Shown here: positions 9,020-18,780 of the stretch, in pieces
Layout of the letters: every line of letters starts with the position of its first letter
How positions within the stretch are numbered: the first letter of the stretch is position 1
Assembly (NCBI GenBank): GCA_017615275.1
Contig: JAGAAO010000099.1
Span: 87,097-151,096, forward strand
Length of the DNA stretch: 64,000 bases
Direction: 5' to 3'
From: Butyrivibrio sp.
GTDB lineage: Bacteria > Bacillota > Clostridia > Lachnospirales > Lachnospiraceae
Made by a program: the position numbers and the translations under genes
Notes under the pieces: generated by a model
What the model was told of the DNA's origin: nothing
What the model saw: only the letters and a program-made list of their open reading frames with translations
Database searches by the model: none

Positions 9020-10153
9020 ATGCGGACATATCAGCGATGTACAAGATGTGTTATGGACACTACGGATTCCAAAATTGTTTTTGACGAGAATGGAGTATGC
9101 GATCATTGTCGGAATTTTGATAAGAATATAGCTCCGTTTTGGAAACCAAAAGAAAATAGAATGGATGAACTCATGGAACTTGCTTCGAGGATAAAGAAAG
9201 CAGGTAGAAACAGTGAGTACGATTGCATATTGGGATTATCCGGAGGGGCTGACAGCTCGTATCTTGCTTATATAGCAAAAGAAGTTATGGGACTCAGACC
9301 TCTGGCGTTTGTAGTTGATACAGGCTGGAATTTGAATGTTGCTGTAGATAATATCGAGAAGGTAGTCAAAGGCCTTGACATCGATATGTATACAGAAGTT
9401 ATAAATTGGAAAGAAATGGCTGATCTGCAACTTTCTTTTTTTAAATCCGGGATATCCTCCCAGGATTTTCCGCAGGATCATGCTATATTTTCTGCGTTGT
9501 ATAATTACGCTGTAAAACATAAGATACATTACGTTCTTACCGGTTCTAACAATGCAACGGAATTCATACGTCCACCGGTAGAATGGATATATATGAATGA
9601 TCTGACTATGGCGAAAGATATTCATAAGAAATATGGGCAGCGCGAATTGAAGACATATCCCACATGCGGAATGTTGAAATATAAAGTTTATTATAGGTAT
9701 TTCAAGCGGATGCACAGAGTATATCCGCTTGATTATGTTGTCTATAACAAAGCTGAAGCGGAAGAACTTTTGCATGAGAAATATGGCTGGAATAAGTATG
9801 AAAATAAGCATTATGAGAATGTATTTACCAGATTCTTTGAAGGATATTACCTTCCGCATAAGTTTGGGTTTGATACACGAAAGAATGTAATGTCAAATGA
9901 GATATTGGCAGGGACACTCACAAGAGAAGAAGCATTAAAGCGATTGGAACAATCTCCGTACGATCCGGAGCAGATGCTTCAGGATAAAGAATATATAGCC
10001 AAAAAGCTCGGTGTGACAGTTGAGGAGTTTGATGCAATAATTGAAGGTCCCAACAAGACTCCTGCCGATTATAAAAATTCTATGTGGATGATACGTTTGG
10101 GCGTGTTTATCAATAAGATTTTAGGTATGGAGCGTAGAAATATCAGAGTATAA
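9020..10153 (+). CDS. N-acetyl sugar amidotransferase, WbpG-like (first copy)
   Basis: 377 residues. The N-terminal CTRCVMDTT...CDHC pattern is the cysteine cluster of this family. LGLSGGADSSY at about residue 73 is the PP-loop ATP pyrophosphatase motif. In Pseudomonas O-antigen synthesis WbpG works with dedicated HisH and HisF homologues: ammonia from glutamine is passed to the enzyme, which turns an acetamido sugar into an acetamidino sugar. The HisH and HisF partners follow directly. A second, clearly homologous but diverged copy lies at 11580. The product sugar is inferred from context. Confidence 0.85.
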   Translation: MRTYQRCTRCVMDTTDSKIVFDENGVCDHCRNFDKNIAPFWKPKENRMDELMELASRIKKAGRNSEYDCILGLSGGADSSYLAYIAKEVMGLRPLAFVVDTGWNLNVAVDNIEKVVKGLDIDMYTEVINWKEMADLQLSFFKSGISSQDFPQDHAIFSALYNYAVKHKIHYVLTGSNNATEFIRPPVEWIYMNDLTMAKDIHKKYGQRELKTYPTCGMLKYKVYYRYFKRMHRVYPLDYVVYNKAEAEELLHEKYGWNKYENKHYENVFTRFFEGYYLPHKFGFDTRKNVMSNEILAGTLTREEALKRLEQSPYDPEQMLQDKEYIAKKLGVTVEEFDAIIEGPNKTPADYKNSMWMIRLGVFINKILGMERRNIRV

Positions 10154-10173
10154 AACATAAGAGTGGTAATGAA

Positions 10174-10785
10174 ATGATAGGAATTATAGATTATGGATTG
10201 GGGAATCTTGGATCCATTAAGAACATGTTGAAAGTAATAGGAGAGAAATCTGTTATATCTTCTGATGCTGAAGAGCTTGATAAATGTAACAAGCTGATAT
10301 TGCCGGGAGTCGGATCATTTGACGCCGGAATGAGCAAGCTAAATGATAGTAAATTGGCTGATTATATTAAGACGGTTACAGAGAAGGAAAAAAAACCAAT
10401 TCTTGGAATATGTCTTGGAATGCAACTACTTGGGAAAAGTAGTGAGGAAGGGATATTGCCGGGGCTTGGACTTATTCCGTTTTGCAGCAAAAGGTTTCAG
10501 ATTGAGGACAAAAGGTTAAAGGTTCCGCATATGGGGTGGGATATCGTGAAGATAGAAAAGGATATACCGCTTACCCATAACCTTTTGGATAAAAGGCAGC
10601 GTTACTATTTTGTGCATTCATATCATGCTGTTTGTGAGTCGCAGGAAAATGTGCTCATGACTTGTGATTATGGTTATGATTTTGCTGCAGCTGTTGTAAA
10701 AGATAATGTAATGGGAGTGCAATTCCATCCTGAGAAGAGCCATAGCTTTGGAATGGCACTACTTACCAATTTTGTAGAAATGTGA
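10174..10785 (+). CDS. HisH-like glutamine amidotransferase subunit for sugar amidination
   Basis: 203 residues, full length for HisH. The class I glutaminase triad can be seen: GICLGMQLL holds the nucleophile Cys, and FHPEKS near the C-terminus holds the His and Glu. The start IIDYGLGNLGS is typical. No other histidine gene is nearby, and the flanking WbpG-like genes point to the O-antigen-type role (as WbpH in Pseudomonas) of releasing ammonia from glutamine, not histidine synthesis. The ribosome binding site is weak, so translation may depend on the upstream gene 20 bases away. Confidence 0.9.
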   Translation: MIGIIDYGLGNLGSIKNMLKVIGEKSVISSDAEELDKCNKLILPGVGSFDAGMSKLNDSKLADYIKTVTEKEKKPILGICLGMQLLGKSSEEGILPGLGLIPFCSKRFQIEDKRLKVPHMGWDIVKIEKDIPLTHNLLDKRQRYYFVHSYHAVCESQENVLMTCDYGYDFAAAVVKDNVMGVQFHPEKSHSFGMALLTNFVEM

Positions 10786-10798
10786 ATAAGAGAATAGT

Positions 10799-11575
10799 AT
10801 GTATAACAGACCTAGAATAATCCCGGTACTTCTTGTTGATGACAGGGATTTGATCAAAACAAAACAATTTAATGAAAGAACATATCTTGGTGATCCTGTA
10901 AATGCTGTCAAGATATTTAATATCAAGGGTGTAGACGAGTTATCTATCTTGGATATCGGAGTTACCAAGAATCATAAAGAGCCGGATTTTCAATTATTAA
11001 GTGATATTGCGAGTGAGGCATTTATGCCGCTTAGCTATGGCGGTGGAATTAATAATATAGAGCAAGTTAGGAAATTGCTTGCTATAGGCTATGAGAAAGT
11101 TGTTATGAATACGGCACTCTTTGAGAAACCTGAACTTATACGGGAAGCTGTAAGACTTTACGGTAGTCAGAGTATTGTAGCGTCAATAGATGCAAAAAAA
11201 ACAGCAAGTGGCTATGAGTGCATGATAGAAGATGGTGGTCGCAAAACGGGAGTGACACCTGTTGATATGGCAAAAAAAGCGCTCGAACTTGGTGTTGGAG
11301 AAATAATAATAAACTCGATTGATAATGACGGAATGATGCAGGGATACGATATAGAACTTGTCAGAAGTATAGCGGATTCTGTGGATATTCCGGTTACAGC
11401 AATTGGGGGTGCCGGTGGAATAGACGACCTTAAGAAAGTATTGGATGAAGGTCATGCACATGCGGCAGCAGGTGGAAGTATGTTTGTATTTTACGGAAGA
11501 CTTCGTGCGGTTCTTATTACAGCACCAAGAGAAGAAGAGCTTATTAAAAAAGGTATATATGATTCGGAAGGATAA
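10799..11575 (+). CDS. HisF-like cyclase homologue, ammonia-channel partner
   Basis: 258 residues, a full-length HisF-type (beta/alpha)8 barrel. The N-terminal RIIPVLLVDDRDL differs from true HisF (usually a CLDV-type start) and matches the AglZ/WbpZ-type homologues in polysaccharide loci. The phosphate-binding ends PLSYGGGI and AIGGAGG are intact. It should form a complex with the HisH-like protein and pass ammonia to a WbpG-like amidotransferase. It lies 13 bases after hisH and 4 before the second amidotransferase gene, so tight co-expression is likely. Confidence 0.88.
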   Translation: MYNRPRIIPVLLVDDRDLIKTKQFNERTYLGDPVNAVKIFNIKGVDELSILDIGVTKNHKEPDFQLLSDIASEAFMPLSYGGGINNIEQVRKLLAIGYEKVVMNTALFEKPELIREAVRLYGSQSIVASIDAKKTASGYECMIEDGGRKTGVTPVDMAKKALELGVGEIIINSIDNDGMMQGYDIELVRSIADSVDIPVTAIGGAGGIDDLKKVLDEGHAHAAAGGSMFVFYGRLRAVLITAPREEELIKKGIYDSEG

Positions 11576-11579
11576 TCAC

Positions 11580-12749
11580 ATGAGTGAAGTAGTAATAAAA
11601 AGTAAGTATAACAAGCCTTATCAGATATGCAAATGTTGTGTTATGGATACAACGGATGAAGATATATCATTTGATTCAAATGGCGTTTGCATGAGATGCA
11701 ATGAGTATAAAGATAGAATAGAGCCTGAATGGAATCATGGCAAAGGTCACGAAAAGGAGTTGCAGGATCTAATTGATGCTATAAAGAAGAGCGGAGAAGG
11801 AAAGCAGTATGACTGCATTCTTGGTTTGTCAGGAGGACTTGACAGTTCATATATGCTTCATCTTGCTGTGAAAGAGTGGGGACTCAAACCCTTTGTGTTC
11901 CATATTGATGCAGGATGGAATCTTCCTGTAGCGGAGAAAAATATAAAGAAGCTTACAGATAAGCTTGGAGTGACACTTCATACTGAGAAGATGGACTGGG
12001 ATGAGATGCGTGAAATGCAACTTGCATGGTTCAGAACAGGTTTGGAGATGCTAGATGCGCCTCAGGATCATGCATTTATTTCACTTATTGACAAGTACTC
12101 ATGTGAGCTTGGAGTTAAGTATATTCTCAATGGATATAACATATGTACTGAGATAATAGCGGATCCGGCATCATGGGAGCGAGGATCCGGCCCTACGGGC
12201 GATAGTACTTATTTAAAAGATGTCATTCGTAAATATTGTAAGATACCGATTAAGAAATATACATTTACTAATGGATTCAAGCATAAATTCTGGATTCCTT
12301 ATGTTTTAGGTGTTAAGACACTTAAGCCACTCAATTATGTAGAGTTTACCAAAGAGCAGATGCTGGATACATTGAAGAAAGAATATGATTATGAACCATA
12401 TTCTCAGAAGCATTTTGAAGATTTGATAACCAAATTCCTTGAAGGATATTGGCAACCTACAAGATTCGGGCATGACATTAGAAGAGCACAGTTATCCAGC
12501 CTTGTAGTTACAGGGCAGATTACAAGAGATGAGGCGCTTAAGATACTTGAGAAACCTCTGCTTTCTGAAGAGGAAAGTAAAGAGTTGTTTGCTGAAGTTG
12601 CTAGAAAGCTTGAGATATCCGAAGAAGAACTTATGAAATATCATGAGATGCCTGAATGTACGGATAAATTTAAAAGCCAGGAGAAGTTCTATAATCTTGG
12701 AATCAAGCTTTATGAGAAACTTGGACTTGAAAAGAGAATTAGGAAATAA
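11580..12749 (+). CDS. N-acetyl sugar amidotransferase, WbpG-like (second copy)
   Basis: 389 residues from the ATG at 11580, which has GGAAGG just upstream; a longer in-frame start inside hisF is less likely. It shares the layout of the first copy: CKCCVMDTT...CMRC cysteine cluster, LGLSGGLDSSY PP-loop, and the GWNLPVA segment. It is diverged along its whole length and differs most around the substrate-facing middle section, which includes an extra ASWERGSGPTGD loop. Two such enzymes around one HisH/HisF pair suggest two amidination steps or two sugar substrates. Family is secure; specificity is not. Confidence 0.85.
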   Translation: MSEVVIKSKYNKPYQICKCCVMDTTDEDISFDSNGVCMRCNEYKDRIEPEWNHGKGHEKELQDLIDAIKKSGEGKQYDCILGLSGGLDSSYMLHLAVKEWGLKPFVFHIDAGWNLPVAEKNIKKLTDKLGVTLHTEKMDWDEMREMQLAWFRTGLEMLDAPQDHAFISLIDKYSCELGVKYILNGYNICTEIIADPASWERGSGPTGDSTYLKDVIRKYCKIPIKKYTFTNGFKHKFWIPYVLGVKTLKPLNYVEFTKEQMLDTLKKEYDYEPYSQKHFEDLITKFLEGYWQPTRFGHDIRRAQLSSLVVTGQITRDEALKILEKPLLSEEESKELFAEVARKLEISEEELMKYHEMPECTDKFKSQEKFYNLGIKLYEKLGLEKRIRK

Positions 12750-12762
12750 GTTAGGAGACAGG

Positions 12763-13962
12763 ATGAGGACATTGTTAATTGATGTCAATTGCAAAGGCAG
12801 TAGTACAGGTAAGATAGTATATGATCTGTACTCTGCACTCAATTCCGGTTCAGACGTTGTGGGAATTTGCTATGGAAGAGGGGTTCCTGTTAAGGAACCC
12901 AATATTTTTAAGTTTGGATTGGATTGGGAAACAGCACTTCACGCCGGGCTTTCAAGGATTACCGGATACAATGGTGGTTTCTCTTTTTTTTCCACAAAAC
13001 GGCTTATAGATTATATTGAAAAATTCAAACCGGATATTATCCATATTCATGAATTACATGCTTATTTTGTTAATATCAAACCGCTTATTGAGTACATAAA
13101 GAAGAAAAAGATACCTGTAGTTTGGACGTTCCACTGTGAGTATATGTATACAGGAAAATGTGGGTATGCATATGAGTGCGATGGATGGAAAAAAAGTTGT
13201 GGTAATTGCCCTGCAGTTAGGGAGTACCCTAAGAGCATGTTTTTCGATCATACAAGATATATGTTTAGAAAAAAAAAGAATATACTCAATGGTTTGGATT
13301 TTACAATAGTTACTCCTTCATCATGGCTGGCAGACAGAGTGAAGCAGTCTTTTCTTAAAGACAGAGTTGTAAACGTGATTCATAATGGTATAGATACTGA
13401 ATCAATTTTTTATCCCAGATCGAAAGCTGAAACAGATACTTTGAAGAGCAGATATATGTTAAACGGGCGAAAAATTGTGCTTGCTGTTGCGCCTAACATT
13501 ATGGAAGAGAGAAAAGGTGGCAGGTTGGTTTTGAAAATTGCGGAGAAGATGAAAAATCTGCAATTTGTTTTAGTTGGTTCGGATGAAGATGCAAAATACA
13601 GCGATAATGTTTTGATGATAAAGAGAACTAAGAATCAAGATGAATTGGCAAAATGGTATTCTTTGGCGAATCTGTTTTTAATATGTAGTAATAAAGAAAA
13701 TTTTCCGACTACATGTTTAGAGGCATTGGCGTGTGGAACGCCTATAGTGGGCATTGACGCAGGAGGAACAAAAGAAACAGCGCCAAATCCTTACGGAAGA
13801 TTTGTTGGTGCTACGGAAGAGGAATTGCAGAAAGCAATCTCAGAGCAATTGAATCTTGATAATTCGAGTGAAGAAATTCGAAGTGTGGCAGAAAAGCTGT
13901 ATTCCAAGCAGGTAATGTGTGAGGCATATAAGAGGCTTTATACGGAAGTCTGCGGATTGTAA
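12763..13962 (+). CDS. Family 4 glycosyltransferase (WcaC/WcfI-like)
   Basis: 399 residues from the ATG at 12763, which follows TAGGAGACAGG; a longer in-frame start lies inside the previous gene and is unlikely. The STGKIVYDL start, HIHELHAYF and the cysteine-rich WTFHCEYMYTGKCGYAYEC section are typical of a GT4 subgroup in capsule and colanic-acid type clusters. The C-terminal donor site reads CLEALACGTPIVGIDAGG. It acts on the cytoplasmic face, adding one sugar of the repeat unit. Donor and acceptor cannot be read from sequence. Confidence 0.8.
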   Translation: MRTLLIDVNCKGSSTGKIVYDLYSALNSGSDVVGICYGRGVPVKEPNIFKFGLDWETALHAGLSRITGYNGGFSFFSTKRLIDYIEKFKPDIIHIHELHAYFVNIKPLIEYIKKKKIPVVWTFHCEYMYTGKCGYAYECDGWKKSCGNCPAVREYPKSMFFDHTRYMFRKKKNILNGLDFTIVTPSSWLADRVKQSFLKDRVVNVIHNGIDTESIFYPRSKAETDTLKSRYMLNGRKIVLAVAPNIMEERKGGRLVLKIAEKMKNLQFVLVGSDEDAKYSDNVLMIKRTKNQDELAKWYSLANLFLICSNKENFPTTCLEALACGTPIVGIDAGGTKETAPNPYGRFVGATEEELQKAISEQLNLDNSSEEIRSVAEKLYSKQVMCEAYKRLYTEVCGL

Positions 13963-13989
13963 AAAGTAATTAGTATGGAGAAGTGTTGA

Positions 13990-15120
13990 ATGAAAGTATT
14001 ACACATTGGAATAGCAAGTCATTTTACTGATAAAATGCTTTATCAGGATAATATCCTGTCAGATTTTAATGCAAAAGCAGGGCATGATGTGACGTATATT
14101 AGTGATTGCTATTTATATAGAGACGGAGCTTTGACTGAAACTGAAGAGTGCGATTGTGTTCTTGATAATGGAGTCAGGTTGATAAGGGTAAGGTATGACC
14201 GAGTTTTAAATGGTTTTATTACCCGGAAAATTCAGAAGGCAAAAAAAATAGTAGAATTGCTTAATGAAATTAGTCCTGACACAATTTTATACCATGGTGT
14301 TTGCGGCTATGAATTGATGGATGTTGCAAAATATGTAAAAGAGAAAGGAATTCCATTTTATATAGATTCACATGAGAGTTTTCAGAACACTGCAATGACT
14401 CCAATCTCTAAGTTTGCATATAAATATATACATGGCTTTTTTGTAAGAAAAGCATTGCCTGTTGCAAGGAAGATACTGTATGTTGGCGATGCTGAAAGAG
14501 AATATCTAGAGGAAATGTATAATATTTCTGATGATATGCTTGAGTATTATCCATTGGGTGGGATTCTTCTTGATGAAGAGAAACAGAAAAAATATAGAAA
14601 AAGATTTATACAAGACATGCATTTTCCGGAAAATGTAATTGTTTGTACACATTCTGGTAAAATGGATAAAGGAAAAAAAACAGAGGAAGTTATCAAAGCA
14701 TTTAGCAAAGTTGATGATAATAGGTTGCGCCTTTTGATTTACGGTAGAATACCGGATGAAATGAAAGATACTTTGTATCCATTAATTGAAGCTGATGAAA
14801 GAATTAGTTTTCTTGGATGGAAGAACGCGAGCGAACAAGAAGAGATTCTTGGTGCGACAGATATTTATATACAACCGGGGACGTATTCTGCTACTGCACA
14901 GATTGCATTATGTGATGGATGTGCTGTTATTTTGAATCGCGGATATATGCGTGCAATGGAGGATGCGGCTTTTTATGAAGAAGATGCTGAGGGGATTGAG
15001 AAAGTTATAAGGACTATAACTGAAGATGATAATAAATTGCTTATAGCAAAACAAAAATGTGCAGAATTGGCGGCACGAAGATTTGATTATAAAAAAATGT
15101 CAGACAGGTATTTGAAATGA
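13990..15120 (+). CDS. GT-B fold glycosyltransferase, family 4-like
   Basis: 376 residues. The N-terminal half has the early HIGIASHFTDKM start and YIDSHES; the C-terminal half has CTHSGKMDKGKKTEEV, LLIYGRI and QPGTYSATAQIALCDG, the phosphate and donor-binding region of GT4-type enzymes. GGAGAAG precedes the ATG. The stop overlaps the start of the flippase gene by 4 bases (ATGA), so translation is coupled. It probably adds a sugar of the repeat unit; which one is unknown. Confidence 0.7.
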   Translation: MKVLHIGIASHFTDKMLYQDNILSDFNAKAGHDVTYISDCYLYRDGALTETEECDCVLDNGVRLIRVRYDRVLNGFITRKIQKAKKIVELLNEISPDTILYHGVCGYELMDVAKYVKEKGIPFYIDSHESFQNTAMTPISKFAYKYIHGFFVRKALPVARKILYVGDAEREYLEEMYNISDDMLEYYPLGGILLDEEKQKKYRKRFIQDMHFPENVIVCTHSGKMDKGKKTEEVIKAFSKVDDNRLRLLIYGRIPDEMKDTLYPLIEADERISFLGWKNASEQEEILGATDIYIQPGTYSATAQIALCDGCAVILNRGYMRAMEDAAFYEEDAEGIEKVIRTITEDDNKLLIAKQKCAELAARRFDYKKMSDRYLK

Positions 15121-16334
15121 GTCAGTTTAAGATACGGAATATGTCAAAAGATTTTATATTGAATCTGATGGCATCATTTATTACTACAGCAGCATTGCAA
15201 TTAATCATATATCCTAAGCTAAAGATACAATTAGATAGTGTAATATATGGTATTGTTTTGACGATTATAGGGTTGGCCAACACATTTGCTGCGACGATAG
15301 GTTCCAGTCTTAACAATACTCGTTTGTTATTGAACGAGAGTTACGATGACAGTGGATATAAGGGGGATTATTTACCAATCCTCTTAGCGTCAAATTTTAT
15401 TTCAGCTATTATTTTATTTGTCTTATTGCAAAAATTTGAAGTTGATTTGATGACAAAGATAATACTGGTTGTTTATATGGTGGCGAATTCCACTAGAACA
15501 TATGGAGCTGTTGCATACAGGATTATAATAAATTATACCAAAAATCTGATTTGCAATATTTTGGTTGCTGTAGGGGATTTGCTTGGATTATTTGTGTTGT
15601 TTATGACAAATAGCACAAAAACTGCATGGCCCATTTGCTTTTTGACAGGTGAATTGTTTGCAATCATATATATTTTTTGTTCTTCTGAGATTTATGCTGA
15701 AGGCTTTAAGAAAACTCCTTTTTTTGTCAGAACTGTAAAAAAAGATATCGTACTTATGATTACAGGCTTGACGGCGAATATTCTATTGTATCTTGATAGA
15801 ATTTTTCTTTTACCGATTTTAGGAGGTGAAGCTGTAACAATATATACGGTTGCTTCGATTTTTGGTAAAAGCATAGGGATACTCATGACACCGTTAGCGG
15901 GAGTTTTATTAAGCTACTTTTCGCAAAAAGAATTTAGAATGGATAAAAAAGGCTTCCGTGTGTTTAATTTGGTTAATATTTGTGTCGCTGTTGTCTTTAT
16001 GATTGTAAGTCATTTTATTAGTGGTTGGTTTACGGGACTGCTCTATCCGGATGTGATTGCTGATGCAAAAGCATATCTTGATATTGCCAACGCGGCAGCA
16101 ATTGTCACAGTTTTAGGAAATATGACATTACCTACTGTTCTTAGATATGCACCTTCATATTGGTTACTGATCATACAATTATCGTATCTTGTGACATATC
16201 TGAGCGGAGGAATACTTGTGGTTGGAAAGTACGGGTTGTTGGGATTTAGTTATGTATCAGTTGCGACTGCGTGTTTGAAAGTTTTGATGCAGCTTTGGGC
16301 CGGTAGAATGTACGTTGGAGATAAAAAACAGTGA
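15117..16334 (+). CDS. wzx: Wzx-type oligosaccharide flippase
   Basis: 405 residues, almost entirely hydrophobic with about twelve predicted membrane segments and short loops. This and its place between glycosyltransferases and a polymerase fit a MATE-like polysaccharide flippase that moves the undecaprenyl-linked repeat unit to the outer face. It starts with an ATGA overlap with the upstream glycosyltransferase and ends in a GTGA overlap with the polymerase. Assignment rests on topology and context, because flippases share few motifs. Confidence 0.75.
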   Translation: MSQFKIRNMSKDFILNLMASFITTAALQLIIYPKLKIQLDSVIYGIVLTIIGLANTFAATIGSSLNNTRLLLNESYDDSGYKGDYLPILLASNFISAIILFVLLQKFEVDLMTKIILVVYMVANSTRTYGAVAYRIIINYTKNLICNILVAVGDLLGLFVLFMTNSTKTAWPICFLTGELFAIIYIFCSSEIYAEGFKKTPFFVRTVKKDIVLMITGLTANILLYLDRIFLLPILGGEAVTIYTVASIFGKSIGILMTPLAGVLLSYFSQKEFRMDKKGFRVFNLVNICVAVVFMIVSHFISGWFTGLLYPDVIADAKAYLDIANAAAIVTVLGNMTLPTVLRYAPSYWLLIIQLSYLVTYLSGGILVVGKYGLLGFSYVSVATACLKVLMQLWAGRMYVGDKKQ

Positions 16335-17662
16335 TATTTAAAAAGAGTATGCAATGGATTAGCAAAATTATGTATAACAAATCAGGTATGTTTTGTTTAT
16401 TGAAGATTTGCTATGACTTCATTTATTTGTTTTACATAACAAAAATATATGATTATTCCGGTAGTATTGCTGACGTAAATATTTGGAAACTTGTATTAAG
16501 TTGGATATTATTACTTCCTTGCCTTGTTCTGTATATCAAGATAAAGGAATGCGATTTGAAATTATGCATGAGTTTGCTTATGACTTTGTCAGTGATTCCT
16601 ACATTAAGTGTATTTTGGATAGGTAACAAATCAATTGTTGCAATGGCAGAGATAACAATTTATTGGATCCTTTTTGAAATCATGATGATCAATTGCTCTA
16701 GAAGAGCATATAGATTGGATCGCGAAAGACCTATGGTCGGTGATAAACTAAACAACAATTATATCATTAGTTTTATTTGGATACTGACGATAATTGCTAC
16801 AGTATATTTTTCTTATAAATATGGAAAATTTCGTATGATGGTTCGCTTTGAAGATGTATATGATTTTAGATTGGATGAATCCAACTATATGAGTACGATT
16901 GAAGGATATTTATTTAGTTGGACATCTTCATTGATCATTCCGCTATGTTTGGCGGTGCATGCAGCAAATAAGAAATGGATAGCTGTCATAGTGGATCTTA
17001 TACTTGGAATGATGAGTTATGCTATCTATGGAAATAAATCGATTTTTTTTCAACTGATCGTTGTATTTGGACTTCTTATTCTAAAATACTATAATGTTGA
17101 AAAAAGCACAGGAAATATGGTTTTGGCGTTTTGCCTGATTGCATCGTTGTTGGCTGCTTTCACTGAAGATGTGCTGCATAGAAGGATGCCGATAGCACTT
17201 TGCCAACGAATGTTTTTTATTCCGGCAGAAGCGCATTTTTATTATTTTGATTTTTTTCAGACCAATCCTTTTTTGTTGTTGAGGCAAAGCTTTTTAAGGT
17301 TCTTTTTTAGTGATCCGTTGCCGGATATTGCATCAGTTTTAATCGGCAGTGATATAAAGTATAATTTATCGGGGAATTATAACAATCTTAATAATGGTCT
17401 TTTTTCGGATGCATATCAAAATTTTGGGTTTATAGGAGTTTTGATTTATCCATTTGTTATTGTTTGGTTACTTGATATTTTGTGTAAGAAGATAAGGGAT
17501 TTTGACCCTGTTATAAAGTATAGTTTGATTATTGGATCTATATTATATTTATTAAGCGCATACCTGTTTTCTTGGTTGCTGACAGGTGGATTTTTATTAA
17601 CACTGATTTTGGTATACATTTTAAAACATTATGGTAGATATATATACGGAGGTAAGGAATAG
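16331..17662 (+). CDS. wzy: Wzy-type repeat-unit polymerase
   Basis: 443 residues starting with GTG, overlapping the flippase stop by 4 bases. About ten or more membrane helices are interrupted by a larger periplasm-side loop (about residues 285-355). Within it, YNNLNNGLFSDAYQNFGFIG is the pattern often seen near the C-terminus of Wzy proteins. VRFEDVYDFRLDESNY in the first half matches the conserved Arg-containing loop. It should join the flipped repeat units outside the membrane. Sequence conservation in this family is low, so context adds much of the support. Confidence 0.7.
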   Translation: MIFKKSMQWISKIMYNKSGMFCLLKICYDFIYLFYITKIYDYSGSIADVNIWKLVLSWILLLPCLVLYIKIKECDLKLCMSLLMTLSVIPTLSVFWIGNKSIVAMAEITIYWILFEIMMINCSRRAYRLDRERPMVGDKLNNNYIISFIWILTIIATVYFSYKYGKFRMMVRFEDVYDFRLDESNYMSTIEGYLFSWTSSLIIPLCLAVHAANKKWIAVIVDLILGMMSYAIYGNKSIFFQLIVVFGLLILKYYNVEKSTGNMVLAFCLIASLLAAFTEDVLHRRMPIALCQRMFFIPAEAHFYYFDFFQTNPFLLLRQSFLRFFFSDPLPDIASVLIGSDIKYNLSGNYNNLNNGLFSDAYQNFGFIGVLIYPFVIVWLLDILCKKIRDFDPVIKYSLIIGSILYLLSAYLFSWLLTGGFLLTLILVYILKHYGRYIYGGKE

Positions 17663-17663
17663 T

Positions 17664-18752
17664 ATGAAGTACGCATTGATTGGTTGTGGAAGAATCAGTC
17701 CAAATCATATTGAGGCTGCGAAGAACAATAACCTTGAATTTGTGGCAATGTGTGACATTAGTCCGGAGGTAATGAAAGAAAAGTCGGATAAATTTGGATT
17801 GCAACATGTAAAAAAATATACCGATTATAAAGAAATGCTTAAAGAAGAAAAACCTGAACTTGTAGCAATTGCCACGGAATCAGGTAAACATGCATCTATA
17901 GCCCTTGATTGTATAGAAGCAGGATGTAATCTAATTATTGAAAAACCAATTGCGCTTTCGATTGAAGATGCAGATGCTGTAATTAAGGCAGGTAGAGAAA
18001 AAGGAGTAGTAGTTTGCGCAAATCATCAAAATAGATTTAATAAATCCATTCAGAAGATCAGGGATGCTCTTGAAAGAGGCAGATTCGGAAAAATGTTTTA
18101 CGGTACGGCTCATATAAGATGGTGTCGTGATTATGAATATTATTCAAGAGCAGATTGGAGAGGCACTTGGGAGCAGGATGGTGGTGCTCTTATGAATCAA
18201 TGTATTCATAATATAGATCTTCTCAGATGGATGATGGGAAATGAGATAGATACTGTTATGGGAATGACAGATAAGCTTAATCATGAATATATTGAAGCAG
18301 AAGATCTGGGAATAGCAATTATCAAATTCAAGAATGGGTCTTATGGTATTGTCGAGGGAACTACAGATATTTATCCCAAAAATTTAGAGGAGACATTATA
18401 TCTATTTGGGCAGAAAGGTACAATTAAAGCGGGAGGTGCATCCGTTAATAAAATAGAGGAATGGAGATTTTCAGATTTGTTGGATGATCCGAATGCTGTA
18501 ATGGCTGAGTTTGGAGAGAATCCGCCCAATGTATATGGCTTTGGACATACACCTCTTTATGCAGATGTAATTGATGCCATAAAGAATCATAGAGATCCAT
18601 ATGTTACAGCCGAAGATGGTAAGAGAGCATTGGAACTTGTACTTGCTATATATAAATCAGCAGCTGAAGGAAAACCGGTAAAGCTACCGCTTACGTCTTG
18701 TTCAACAATGGATTTCAAAGGAAGATTTGGCGAGAGAAAGAGAATGAGATAG
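17664..18752 (+). CDS. wbpB: WbpB/WlbA-like UDP-GlcNAcA 3-dehydrogenase (Gfo/Idh/MocA family)
   Basis: 362 residues from the ATG at 17664, placed after GGAGG and one base after the wzy stop. The N-terminal Rossmann fold reads ALIGCGRISPNHIEA; EKPIALS carries the catalytic lysine, and NQCIHNIDLLRWM carries the histidine of the WlbA/WbpB group. The enzyme oxidises C3 of UDP-GlcNAc uronic acid, and its NADH is recycled with 2-oxoglutarate in known members. The genes for the next steps (acetyltransferase, aminotransferase and the 6-dehydrogenase) follow in order, which makes the assignment strong. Confidence 0.88.
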   Translation: MKYALIGCGRISPNHIEAAKNNNLEFVAMCDISPEVMKEKSDKFGLQHVKKYTDYKEMLKEEKPELVAIATESGKHASIALDCIEAGCNLIIEKPIALSIEDADAVIKAGREKGVVVCANHQNRFNKSIQKIRDALERGRFGKMFYGTAHIRWCRDYEYYSRADWRGTWEQDGGALMNQCIHNIDLLRWMMGNEIDTVMGMTDKLNHEYIEAEDLGIAIIKFKNGSYGIVEGTTDIYPKNLEETLYLFGQKGTIKAGGASVNKIEEWRFSDLLDDPNAVMAEFGENPPNVYGFGHTPLYADVIDAIKNHRDPYVTAEDGKRALELVLAIYKSAAEGKPVKLPLTSCSTMDFKGRFGERKRMR

Positions 18753-18780
18753 AAATTTAAATGTTTGGAGGTAGACACTG

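Noticed and set aside
9236-9859. Minus-strand open frame of 207 codons
   Set aside because: It is opposite the first amidotransferase, whose PP-loop and cysteine cluster are intact; the other frame is an artefact of low GC content.
10174-11575. hisH and hisF as part of histidine synthesis
   Set aside because: No other his genes are near, the HisF start differs from the true enzyme, and both sides are flanked by sugar amidotransferases.
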